From assembly GCA_001949185.1 (NCBI GenBank), contig BDGG01000005.1, positions 248,001-312,000 of the forward strand: DNA of 64,000 nucleotides, read 5' to 3'. The position numbers were made by a program, and so were the translations under genes. This document shows, one piece after another, positions 47,050-56,906 of this stretch (positions within the stretch are counted from its first letter, which is position 1; each line of letters opens with the position of its first letter). The DNA comes from Ramazzottius varieornatus. Its lineage: Eukaryota; Tardigrada; Eutardigrada; Parachela; Ramazzottiidae. Below the pieces are notes generated by a model that did not search any database, had not been told where the DNA came from, and saw nothing but the letters and a program-made list of their open reading frames with translations.

Positions 47050-50000
47050 TTACGCAGGCTTGAGGCGCTTCCGGGGTGGCCCGAGAGCTGGGTTACCCAT
47101 GAGGTTCTGTTGTTGGGCCAATGCCCGAAAGGCTTCAGCAATGAGGTGTGGATGTGTCTTGACCATGGCTTTCCACTCGGGTGTCTCCATAACCTCGTTA
47201 ACGTGTCTGTCAAAGCATGAAACGGACAATGTAAGAGTCATTGGCTCTGCTATGATGAACTCATAAAAGACATCGATGAAGACAGGTTAATACGTACGAG
47301 TTGATGTACTCTATGGAGGCGGTTTTCAGTTGCTCGGCACTATGCATGTCCGCCAGAATCAGCACATCCGACACATGCTCCACCGACAAGTTGGTCCACA
47401 ACGATTCCTCGCACTGAACTTTTAACCGATCCAGCTCATACTGCAAAGATCAACGCACACATGACTGAGCTTATGGTTCGCTTGCACGGGCACGGGTAGA
47501 GTACAGTTTCGGTTCGAACGTACCTTATCAGCTGCCGCCAGCAGTTCATCGGCCATCTTTTCCATGTTGGGTGCACGACCCGTGTAGATGAAGCGTAAGA
47601 CTTCCTCCAAAACGTCCTCTTGCACATCGTCAATCTTCACCTTGTTGGTCTTGCTTTCCTCCATCTCATGACCGAACATGGCGGCAAATACTCTTGAACG
47701 CGCTATCACAGAGAAACAGCCAATTTAGATCAGCTTCCAAATCGCCGCAAATTTCGTCATGGATCATTTGCGAAAATATTATCGACAGTTTTATCTTGTC
47801 TGAAAACTTTGACCCGGTTGAGTTATGGAAAACTCGCCAGAACGCCGTTAACATTTACTTTTCCTGAGCTAGTATATACTAATTTCTACGAAGAAACCGG
47901 TAAAAGTTGAGCCAGGTTGCCTGCTTGCCCTCAGAGACATTAGTTTGAACGAGGAAGCTTTCGTGTACTTACAGGCGAGAATACTTTTGTGAGCTTTGAG
48001 TTCGCGGTTGGCGGTCGTAAGGATCACGTCGGCAAACTGACCACTTTCCAGCAGCTGCCCGTAGTCTTCTGCCAGCCGGCAGTCGGGTATCTTGAACTGC
48101 GTCGCACTGTTCTGACCGGACACGTTCTGGGAATCTGATATCACGCTCACCTACGAAAGAGAACATTGTTGGTAGATGGTTTTCCACAGTACCGATAACA
48201 TCAAAAAGACTTACTTCGCAGAACAGGGTCAGTTTGTCATCCGGTAGAAGTCCATTAGCTTCGTCCATCAAAAAGTCCCTTCGGATAAACTTTTTGAATC
48301 CCCAATCTTTGCCTTGCACAAATCGATACGCTCTTTGGCTCTCTGTAAAAGAAATCATCAGCCTACGAAAACAAGCTCCTTCCTTCCATGCTTCGAGAAA
48401 CTTACCCATCGCTCTTGTCTCCTCTCGTTTGGCATTCAGAATGGAAAACTTGAATTTGGCTCGTACTTCATTCTTATTGCAGGACACCAAAAACAGGTAA
48501 AGCGACAAGTAATCCTTGCTCTCGTCATCGAGACCTTTCGGGTTCACTCTGAGACACCTGAAAAAGAAGGCAAACAATGAAAATCTGTGGGACTATCATA
48601 TCGTTTCCGCCTTCATATCGTTCTTACCATTTCAGCTTGTCATTTGCACCGGCAGAAAACGTTGAGCTCTTCAATACTTCGCCCATCTCCTCCCTCGTGT
48701 AGGAAAAGTTGTTTATTGTCCAAACGTAGGAAAACTTCTGAACTTTGATCTGCCAAAGACGAACAGTTGGAAGCTAAATCTCAGTTACGTTCTTATGGAA
48801 ATTGTCTAACAAAATTCTCCAGACAATCCAGCCATTACTTTCCGTCTCCGATCTACCAGAAATTTTATGTTTCCATTTTTTTCTTGCCTGCGGAACTCAT
48901 TCCTGTGCGGATGGGTCACCTGCATGCGACCCGATCTCCTTTTGATTTGCCACAAATCTATATTTCGACAAGAAAGCCTCGACATCATTTGCGGAACAAG
49001 GCTGCACGTCACACAAACTCGTCCGAAATAAGACACGCTGTAGTACGCTATATTGATAGCACAGCCTAACCGCAACACCGATTGACATTCAGTCTACTAA
49101 ACGACCTAGAAAGCTACCTATTAACCTTGAGGAGTAATCTCATCGACAAACATGATCCACATCTTTGACCACCGTCAACCTCACACCGCCTTTCCCATCA
49201 CACAGCTACGTACAGACACATCAACTTCTTAACGAACTTAACCCGTTACTCAAGGCGCCACCTTCAAAGAACCTCGACTCTTTGTTCATCTGGGAGCTCG
49301 GCAAGCAAACTCGACAAGTGGCGCACCTTTTCAGTGTTACTAGGTGACAAAGTGCGCCACTTGGAAAAAACGATCTTGCCGAGTTTGTTTCTCCAAGTGG
49401 CGCACGTTGCGGTGTGGTTAGCTGAGACTGTGCGCCCCTTGAGAAAGCGATCTTGCTGAGCCAAAGGTTAGCCATGTCCATCTGTTACTCACTCACGCCT
49501 TATTCCGATATTCCGCTTCCCTGCAAAAACCTTCCAAAAGACGAAAGAAACCAGCGCGTGCAGACAATTGTCATCGGCCGGAACTTTCCACTTGACTGAC
49601 CATTGTGCGGTGTGTCAGGAGGACACCCCACAGGACGGATCACTGGTTCGCGCTCATCTAGTCAAAGACTTTTGTGTCCTGTAGCTCGTGTGCTAGTACT
49701 GGTACTTGACGTCAGGCTCTCAACTCGATCTCAACCATCAAGCTTGATCATCTTTCTCAACGACGACACGCTTTAGGTGCCCTGACCTGTAGGCTACATT
49801 GCCATTATACATCCGTAGGGCTGACTTGCATCTGTCTCTCTTTCGCAAAGTCATCATATCACGTCTCTTGTAGTACGAGAACTATATACTCAGACATGAT
49901 TTACGGATTGTCCGCGGACAACGTTCGCTCAAGGAACCTCGACCTCTCCGACCACAAAACCTGACAAGTTCCTCGAAGGACGAACCCTTTATGGGGCGAG

Positions 50001-52617
50001 ATGGCTGCATTCTTTGAGTCTGCAGCTTGGCTGACACTGCTCTGTAAAACAGCAAAAAGAATGAAGCAGTAATTGAGGTTAAAGTTCCGCCAAGCGCACG
50101 GAGAGATTCTGCTCGCGATCGAGTAAATGGTGGCAACTAAGTCGGATCCGTAGCATGGTTCTTTTGCATATGTATAACCGTAAAAGACTTGTCAGAAACC
50201 GCACAACGAACCATGAACGGAACCGTGCTGATCGATACTTGTGCGTGTTCTACATTTGCCTGTTTTATAAATTAATTGTGCATGACAGGGTTTGTCAACG
50301 CTACGAGCTTCGGACAGCGGTACAGTAGCAGCTCCAGATTGTTGGACGTTAAACTAGAATATAAGAGCAACACCGATCGAAACTACGACCCACAAACTAG
50401 AATACGATCACTGTGCTACTGTACGCAACTGCATCGCCCACTTAATGTAACGAGCAACTAGGATAATAAACCATCACAATCGCTGCCTGCATGCACAACG
50501 GACGGTACCTCAGACCTCGCTCACAGGCCGTCGTCAACCCCGAACCCTACCATGAGACCCAACGAACTTTACGCCCATCCCAGTCCCGAAGAACCTTAAA
50601 TCAAGCTGCGCTGGTCTTTTCGAAGCAGTTCGGAGACCAGTCCTGCATATGTACGAGACTACGACAGTACTCTTCGAGTATGCGAGCGCGCGAACTCAAA
50701 CGGTCCTTTCGTGGGTTCGCGCATTCTCCCGCGGTCTTTCTCATCTCGCAAGACGGCAGCTTCCCGCGAATCGATTGTGCTATGTGACATGTGCGGTGTA
50801 TAACGCCTGTGATAGAATTTTAGAAATCCAAGTCAACCTGTTTCTTCCTTCTGTTGACATACAGTTGAATTTGTCCTCGTTCAGGTCAAAGGCTCCATGA
50901 CTACTATACACACCCTCGTCTGAACGTCTGAACTCTCAAGCTGTGCATGCGTCTCACAGCCTTTTGAAATGTCGACTTTTCTCTTGTGACACTTGTTCCG
51001 AAATTATTGTTATTATGAACTCCGTACGCGATTATTCCACTGCTCCGCCAGTGAAGTCAAGCCTTTCTTTCTCTCTTCTTGAACGGCTGAACTTGCCCCG
51101 AACCAGGCCAACGTTCACATTCTCCCAGCTCCGGACATTCAATCGAATGTTTCTCGCTCTGATTACGTTATCCTAACCCCAATGTGCCTCTCTCCCCTCA
51201 ACGTAAAAAAAAACACATCCAAAAAGCATTCAGAGAACAGGCATGGAAACTCAATAAGTTTGTTTTCCCCAAGTAGCGCACTCCTCCAGCCAATTACACC
51301 AGAAACGTGCGCCACTTTGAAAGAACGATCTTGGCGAGTTTGCTTACCGAGTTCCGAACATTCAAAACGACTTCCAAATGCTGAGGGATCTTCGAATATT
51401 CGCGGAGTGTTTCGTGAAAGAAAGGTGAGCCTCTTTGTTGAGTCTTGGTGCTTCTCCTGCGGGGAACTGCCTGCGGAAGTGTACGTCAAAATGTGATAGT
51501 TATTGCGTAAACGGAGGTAGAGTCGTAGTAAATTGTCTTTGTAGAATACCAATACATGCATAACATTGGCATCAGACAGAATCTGCTACGCTTTGCTCGA
51601 CTTGAGGCAGGGAACCCAACGGTGTGCTTCCTGGCAGCCATCAAATGGAGCTCGCTAGCTATTACATAACCCGAGCTGCTTGAAAGCTTTCCAATAATGA
51701 CGCTGGCTGATTGTGTTTGGACCTCATAGTCGCCGTCTAGCTGCTGCCTGCAGAAGCACATACAAAGGCCAAAGCTAGTAACGTAACCAACCCTACAACC
51801 TATCTCCTGTTTCAAGGTGGCCAAAACCGACCAAGTCGAGACTGGCTTTGAGTTCCTTCCTGGAACGAGACTTGGCAGAAAGCCGACCACAGCCTTCTTT
51901 CTGTTCTCCTGTAGGATGGTTGCCTTTCACATGTCTGCAACTAAAGATAAATATACGACGCATATCATTTGGTCGAGGATATATGGCAGAGATTGACTGA
52001 CGCAACGAATTACGACGGCTTGACATACTAATCGACCAGTTAAGCGCTCGCCTTGTTGAAGGTCGCGCTTCAACGTCCCTGTCCTCATGGCCATCTGATA
52101 TCATACTGACCACATAGCACCATATTTGAAGGCCCACGCTACCTAGATGCAGACAAGGATGTCCTATGCTCAGCATGAATGCCAAAGGGATTTAGCATAA
52201 GTCATTGCAAAGAAGCTCTCTCATAAGCCAGCAAGATTTCATAAGCAGAGAGAATATGTAACGGAAGAAGTAATCAACCACCACGCATCCAACCGAAATA
52301 TACCCTTTTTTCTTCACACTTCCAAGGGTGGACGTCCCTAAAGCCTTTCGCAAAAGAGCTGAGCCAATTAACCTACGAACAATGTGCTGGGGAGAAAGAG
52401 GACAGTAACGAATTAGGATAACGAGCTGTAATATGATAATACCGTAATTATTCACGTAATTTCATCGAATTCTATGGCACTGTCAAACGAAGGAATGGCT
52501 GGTTTGTCAAAGTTGTTAGTTGGTTCCTTAGGGACTTACGTGAGTGTAGCACCAGTTTTCAGCGCTGCTGGAGCAGTCTGCAGTTCCAGGCGATGGCGAA
52601 GGGCTGGAGACGGCCAT
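47050..52617 (-). CDS. SPOP: SPOP, MATH-BTB adaptor of CUL3 ubiquitin ligase
   Basis: Substrate adaptor of CUL3-RBX1 ligases, nuclear in animals. Eight exons join in phase: 52617-52540, 48749-48628, 48557-48406, 48342-48215, 48150-47973, 47702-47524, 47440-47298, 47206-47050, for about 378 aa (human about 374). Exon 1 encodes a Ser/Pro-rich start and AENWCYTH. The MATH domain follows ([40 protein letters not shown]). The BTB domain has [20 protein letters not shown] and [10 protein letters not shown]. The BACK-like C-terminus ends in the basic nuclear signal PPRKRLKPA. Intron 1 is 3.8 kb, by far the longest seen here, and holds three hairpin repeats. The start at 52617 is the first Met with a sensible length; the frame stays open upstream. 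Confidence 0.95.
49307..49386. repeat. hairpin repeat copy G1, SPOP intron 1
   Basis: AAACTCGACAAGTGGCGCAC on the left pairs with GTGCGCCACTTGG on the right, followed by CGATCTTGCCGAGTTTG. The left arm lacks about 13 bases present on the right. It is followed at once by copy G2. Confidence 0.88.
49392..49460. repeat. hairpin repeat copy G2, SPOP intron 1
   Basis: The inner arms are CCAAGTGGCGCACG and GTGCGCCCCTTGAG, with CGATCTTGCTGAG after. It is adjacent to G1 in the same orientation. Confidence 0.85.
51248..51342. repeat. hairpin repeat copy H, SPOP intron 1
   Basis: AAACTCAATAAGTTTGTTTT leads to CCAAGTAGCGCAC. The right arm is AACGTGCGCCACTTT, then GAACGATCTTGGCGAGTTTG. This is one of the most complete copies, with arms of about 38 bases. 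Confidence 0.85.
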
Positions 52618-53400
52618 GCTCGAACTGGAGGAAATGTTGGCACGCTGTGTAGGATCCAGGGTGACGGAGGGGGCTTTTATTCCGAGAAAACCTTTGGCAT
52701 CGACCACCGAGGCTGCTGCAGTGTAATCCAAAATTAGTAGAACAAGTGATCTGTGTGATGGAGAAGAGGCCCACTTGATCGGTTCGATCGTAATATCCAC
52801 AAGTTGACGAGTCAGAAAGCGTGACCTGCAGTCCACTTTGTTTCGCCTACTGCTCCTTCACCCGCTGGTCACCATCCCGTAAGTTCACTGCAGAGAGTGG
52901 CCGGCTGGCTTGGTCAATCCAGGAAGAATCTACGCTGGGACTTGAGGGTGATCGAGAAAGAAGGTTTTCTACAAACTTGTGGAGACAGTGAACTAAATTT
53001 TGCCACCGCGTTTAACATGGCAGACATGCTGAACTCACGGAAAGGCTATTATGGTGTGATGTCGTCATGCGTGTTGGGCAACCCGCCCTATTCGTCAGTT
53101 TATGGAGGACATAACCATGGCGGGCGGTACCATCCCCTACGCTCAAGGTTGATTGATTGATCAGGCTTGATTTGATGGTTAGAACAAAGAAAAGCGTCGA
53201 AATAGTCCATCCACCGGTCATAGACCCAAATCGGACCGGTGAACGCTGCTGTCAAAGGTGTTTGGTGTAGTGGCCGTCGTGCCAGGGATGCAGAACGTAC
53301 CAAGAAAATGGAAAAATCAACCAGTATGTAGCACACAACAGAAAAGTCTGAAATTCGCAAGACATTGAGATCGCACGAGATTCCTTGTGACGCCAAGAGC
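52618..53400. other. SPOP upstream region
   Basis: No gene recognised. It should contain the SPOP 5' UTR and promoter and the 3' UTR of the next minus-strand gene. Confidence 0.4.
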
Positions 53401-54126
53401 CTAGGCTTTGCTGGCAAGCTGTGATGGGAATGAAAATCGCGAGGCTTGGTTCTTTGCAGCCACAGTCGCCTCCGTGACCGGATCAGAGGCTTTGGAGAAT
53501 CTTCCCTTCTCGCCAATGGACGGTAGATTGGACGTAGGATCAGGCGTATTCGTCTCTTGGTGTCGAAGTGTGGTACCGGAAGTGGACGTTTGGATGTAGA
53601 CCTCCTGCCAGTCCCACTGGTCGTCGGTCTGAAAAGAAAAAGATGTTAGCGTTAGGAAATCCACAAAGAAAACAAATTAATGGCGGTAAAGGAAAATGGT
53701 CAATTAACATACTTCTGCCGGTTTAGGTGCCATCCGCGCAAGTTCGTGCAATATGGACAGTGAGATCCCATTTGGCATTGCACCCTTGGTGTCAGAATTT
53801 GTGAACGATGGAGCTTTCCGTTCCAGTTCCTGTCGGTCGGCCATTGCTTTCATTGCAGCCTGTTTGAAGTTTTGGCCGAAGCTGAAAAAAGAGGGATAAT
53901 GACTTGAACCAGATCAATTCGTTTCCGGGTTGCTGGAGATCGAGCTACATAGTTCTGTTCTGTTGCTGGCGCTCTGCAGCGTCTTGGTTTGCAGGACAAC
54001 ATAGAGCTTTTGTATGTACTCCTCGTCTCCTGTTCTGCTACGGTGCTACCACTTACTAGTTTACCAAGTAGGAACTGAATCCCAGATCAGGGCTTTCGCC
54101 GGAGGCTTTGCGGATGGTCGCGCCAT
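53401..54126 (-). CDS. unidentified 152-aa protein
   Basis: Three exons join in phase: 54126-54065, 53881-53713, 53628-53401. The protein starts MARPSAKPPAKALIWDSVPT, continues with a helical FGQNFKQAAMKAMADRQELE and DDQWDWQEVYIQ, and ends in a Ser/Thr-rich tail (SRFSFPSQLASKA). The family was not recognised. Its first exon overlaps, in another frame, the last exon of the reading frame at 54056-54505. Confidence 0.5.
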
Positions 54127-54505
54127 TTTCTGCTTCTGCAAAATCACTTATGTTTACGATAGTACTAAGAGATTTCTTTCGCGAGATCGACAAACTCTCA
54201 GCTCGGCTTAAAAATCGCACCTTTCGATTGGAGTGTATTCGCACTTGGTGAATGTGGGATTTTGGAAATGCTGCAAAAAAGACACTTCATAACATTTTCC
54301 ACTCTTTCACCGTTCATATCACACAAAAACTCAGCAGCCACGTGACTTACACGGCATTGGCTTCTTCATCAGTTGTGCCGGTTGGTCCAGAGTTCGGAGG
54401 CACAGCTAGCGATGACTTCCTTCGTCCGATCCTGGGCACGCTGTTTTTCAGGGCCTGCTTCAGATCGGTCATCGACGACATTGTTCTTCCCAGTTTGTTG
54501 TCCAT
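54056..54505 (-). CDS. possible 94-aa protein overlapping the next gene in a different frame
   Basis: Three exons join in phase: 54505-54351, 54270-54221, 54135-54056. The predicted protein starts MDNKLGRTMSSMTDLKQALK, is basic and Ser-rich, and ends LGFSSYLVN. The last exon is the same DNA as the first exon of the 152-aa gene, read one frame apart, and its stop lies just past that gene's donor site. It may be an upstream ORF, an alternative product or an artefact. Confidence 0.35.
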
Positions 54506-54768
54506 GGCACAGGACAGGAAGCGTAGGGTGGTACTATTGCTCTTTGTCGAGTTTGAAGCAATTTGCACTTCTGGCTGAACCCAGAATACAACGAGGAAGT
54601 TCTCAGGGTTCCTAGGACTAGTTGGGCAAGCAGTAGTTACTTTTGACTGCGAAAATGTTTCCTGTCAGCACGACTTAAACGGTTAAACCCGTGAATCGTG
54701 AGAAATAAACTTACCTATGGACCGTGTATGCAATGAAGCGTCCCGCGTTCCGAGATCTCGATCGATCA

Positions 54769-55137
54769 TCACTGCAGAGAGCTTTCCCCGTCTCTCCATT
54801 CGCGCAGAGAAAACTTCACACAGTTTCCGGTGTACGAGTGCAGCGCTTTCTGCCCCGGACCGTTACCCCCAGGCGAACCAAACTTCCCCAGGGGCTTGCT
54901 TCCTTCCATAGAAAGACTGAAAACTTTGGTCATCGACTCATCGTTACAATATAACGTTATTTCATCTCCTGTGGTTTCTCTGGAGTGTGAAAGTTCCAGA
55001 TTGCTTACATCCCAAGTTTCCATTACTTCCCTTCCCGATCTCGAAGCTGGGATCCTGCGATCGTTTACTGGGACCACTATCGGGACCATCCTGAGTGCTT
55101 TCCAGATCTCGAAGCTTCGCATTTCACCTTGATTCAT
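54769..55137 (-). CDS. possible 122-aa ORF upstream of SKP1, opposite strand
   Basis: Open frame beginning MNQGEMRSFEIWKALRMVPI and containing GKFGSPGGNGPGQKALHSYT. It lies head to head with SKP1 (118 bp between starts). A TCCATAG|GTAAGT donor-like site follows at about 54717, so this may be a 5' exon of a longer minus-strand gene. No family match is evident. Confidence 0.25.
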   Translation of the reverse strand: MNQGEMRSFEIWKALRMVPIVVPVNDRRIPASRSGREVMETWDVSNLELSHSRETTGDEITLYCNDESMTKVFSLSMEGSKPLGKFGSPGGNGPGQKALHSYTGNCVKFSLREWRDGESSLQ

Positions 55138-55255
55138 TCATTTCGAGCAGAAGCAGACTGTTACGGTGACGACTCGTTCTGCTGTTTTCCATATAATACT
55201 CCTTTCGTACGGAAAGAACTCAGGATACTAATTGCTCTCGTTCTGCAGAAGCAAC

Positions 55256-55948
55256 ATGGCTGGGAAAGTGCGCCTTTCCAGCAACGATAACGAAGTCTTC
55301 GATGTGGATTTGGACGTGATCAAGGTTAGTGAAGGCAATCATTTGTGAGCTTGCATTCATCCATCGTTATGGACAAAGTACCTATACCCTACTCTTTCTT
55401 TCACTCTGGCTTAGCTTTCTGGTACTGTCAAGAATATGCTGGACGATTTGGGTGTTGGAGAGGGTGGAGATGCCTCAGCTGGTGGAGACGACGAGATTAT
55501 ACCGTTACCAATGGTCACCGGAGCGATTTTGAAGAAGGTAACTACAGACTAATCATATAAAGTTACCATACATACGTTCATGTGAAAAATTCCCTCATGA
55601 TGTTGCCTTTAGGTTCTAGTATGGGCAGAATTCCACAAGAATGATCCAGTAACTCGCGATAGCGACGACGACACCAGCAAGAGAACTGACGATATCGGTC
55701 AATGGGACAGTGAATTCCTGAAGGTGGACCAAGGCACCTTGTTCGAACTGATCCTCGCAGCCAATTACTTGGACATGAAGGGGCTGTTGGACGTCTGCTG
55801 TAAAACAGTGGCCAACATGATCAAGGGAAAGAGTCCAGAGGAGATTCGTCGAACTTTCAATATTCGAAACGACTTCACACCCGAGGAAGAGGAAGCTGTA
55901 CGAAAGGAGAACGAGTGGTGCGAAGACCGCGATCAAACTCCCCGATGA
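55256..55948 (+). CDS. SKP1: S-phase kinase-associated protein 1
   Basis: Adaptor that links F-box proteins to CUL1 in SCF ubiquitin ligases. Three exons join in phase: 55256-55324, 55415-55537, 55613-55948, for about 175 aa. The BTB/POZ-fold N-terminus is [14 protein letters not shown], followed by [12 protein letters not shown] and [14 protein letters not shown]. The C-terminal F-box-binding helices are [40 protein letters not shown] and [20 protein letters not shown], ending NEWCED plus a short extension. The CDS end overlaps the end of the convergent minus-strand ORF by 16 bp (55933-55948). Confidence 0.95.
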
Positions 55949-56328
55949 GATGGGTTCGTGATGGGAAGACCGAGCACAAGTTCGTCGCTCTTGTAAAGAT
56001 CAGGTATACTTCTTTGAGGCTGCATGTCGCTTCTTGCTTGTGCTTCTGCACGTTCAAACAAATCTCCCATACAATTTACTTTAATCGCTTTTGACCGCAA
56101 CTTCTCCTTTTCAGGATTGTAGAATGTCTTTTCATGTGTAATCGGTGGATTTGTTTCGTAAGTGTTGTACTCATCGTATAAGTTCTTTCTGAATTCATTG
56201 CGGTTAGAAGTCCCCTGCACCCTTGGGTGTCTCCTTCTTCAAAAACTCCCTAGCGTCTGTTTTTAAGCCTACGCTTGTTGTGTCACAGTTGGCTTCCGGC
56301 TGGATCACAATTTCACACCCTTTACGAA
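55933..56328 (-). CDS. 3' exon of an unidentified gene, with apparent one-base frameshift
   Basis: A likely exon starts at acceptor TATCCTAG (56329-56330) and reads [20 protein letters not shown], then [18 protein letters not shown], where it stops shortly after. The neighbouring frame continues [20 protein letters not shown] and on to the stop at 55933 (end NPSHRGV). Both parts look coding, and they meet at a run of four C (56212-56215). One base too many there would explain the break. This could be an assembly error or a real disruption. The family is unknown; [13 protein letters not shown] is distinctive. Confidence 0.4.
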
Positions 56329-56906
56329 CTAGGATACATTGTCATAAAGATAAGGATCATAAACACCCATCGCGGGTTGCTCCAGTCTAGCTGTTTCATG
56401 AACAGGCGAGCTGATGGATGGGCTACGATGGTCCGTATTTGGGTAATATTGAAATATCTGACGGCAAAATGTTTTGGTCCGGGGAAACCTTTAGATGCAT
56501 CGTCTTCTAGTGTTTTAGACATAGGGTTCGTGACGGTTGTGTGGGATTAGAGTATCACGGTTCTCAGTGATATGAAACGTTCCCCAATCGATCCACCATA
56601 CAATACTATCTTTTCCGTGCAAACATATACCATTATTGATAATGGCCCAGTTCTTCATGATGATTGAGCGGTTCAGGAACTGGTTACACAGGCTGAGTTG
56701 CGGAACTCAAACAGCAACGCGTTGGTGATATTGCCTGCGCATGCTCACTATGACCATCGTTTCCACAATGGTCTCTCATGTGGACTGAGGCGTTCGCGTA
56801 TCGTTTCCCTGTTAATTTGGTGGTCCTGAGTTCTTGGCTTCAGTCACAGTTGCGAGCCGCGATCTCCGGGACAGCGTCGTAACAGAATACAAAAACCGGA
56901 AACAGG
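56329..56906. other. spacer upstream of the SLC6 gene
   Basis: No gene recognised. It should contain upstream exons or promoter of the minus-strand gene ending at 55933 and the promoter of the SLC6 gene. Confidence 0.35.

Larger units (their letters stand above)
48750..52539 (-). other. SPOP intron 1, 3.8 kb without recognised genes
   Basis: Bounded by the donor after TACACTCAC and the acceptor before ATCAAAGTT. I checked both strands for nested genes and saw only ORFs of 60-135 codons without domains. It contains hairpin repeats at 49307-49386, 49392-49460 and 51248-51342. The size suggests regulatory content. Confidence 0.5.

Noticed and set aside
48767-51890. Nested genes inside SPOP intron 1
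   Set aside because: Only ORFs of up to about 135 codons with no domain or phased exon chain; several cross the hairpin repeats.
53940-54045. Extra minus-strand exon containing DEEYIQKLYVVLQTKTLQ
   Set aside because: Using it requires a 19-base intron before it and gives no in-phase donor after it, whereas 54065 to 53881 joins cleanly. It remains a possible alternative exon.
56322-56760. Possible Tc1/mariner transposase fragment (peptides such as MSKTLEDDASKGFPG on the minus strand)
   Set aside because: The resemblance is too weak, with no DDE motif, no terminal repeats and conflicting frames.
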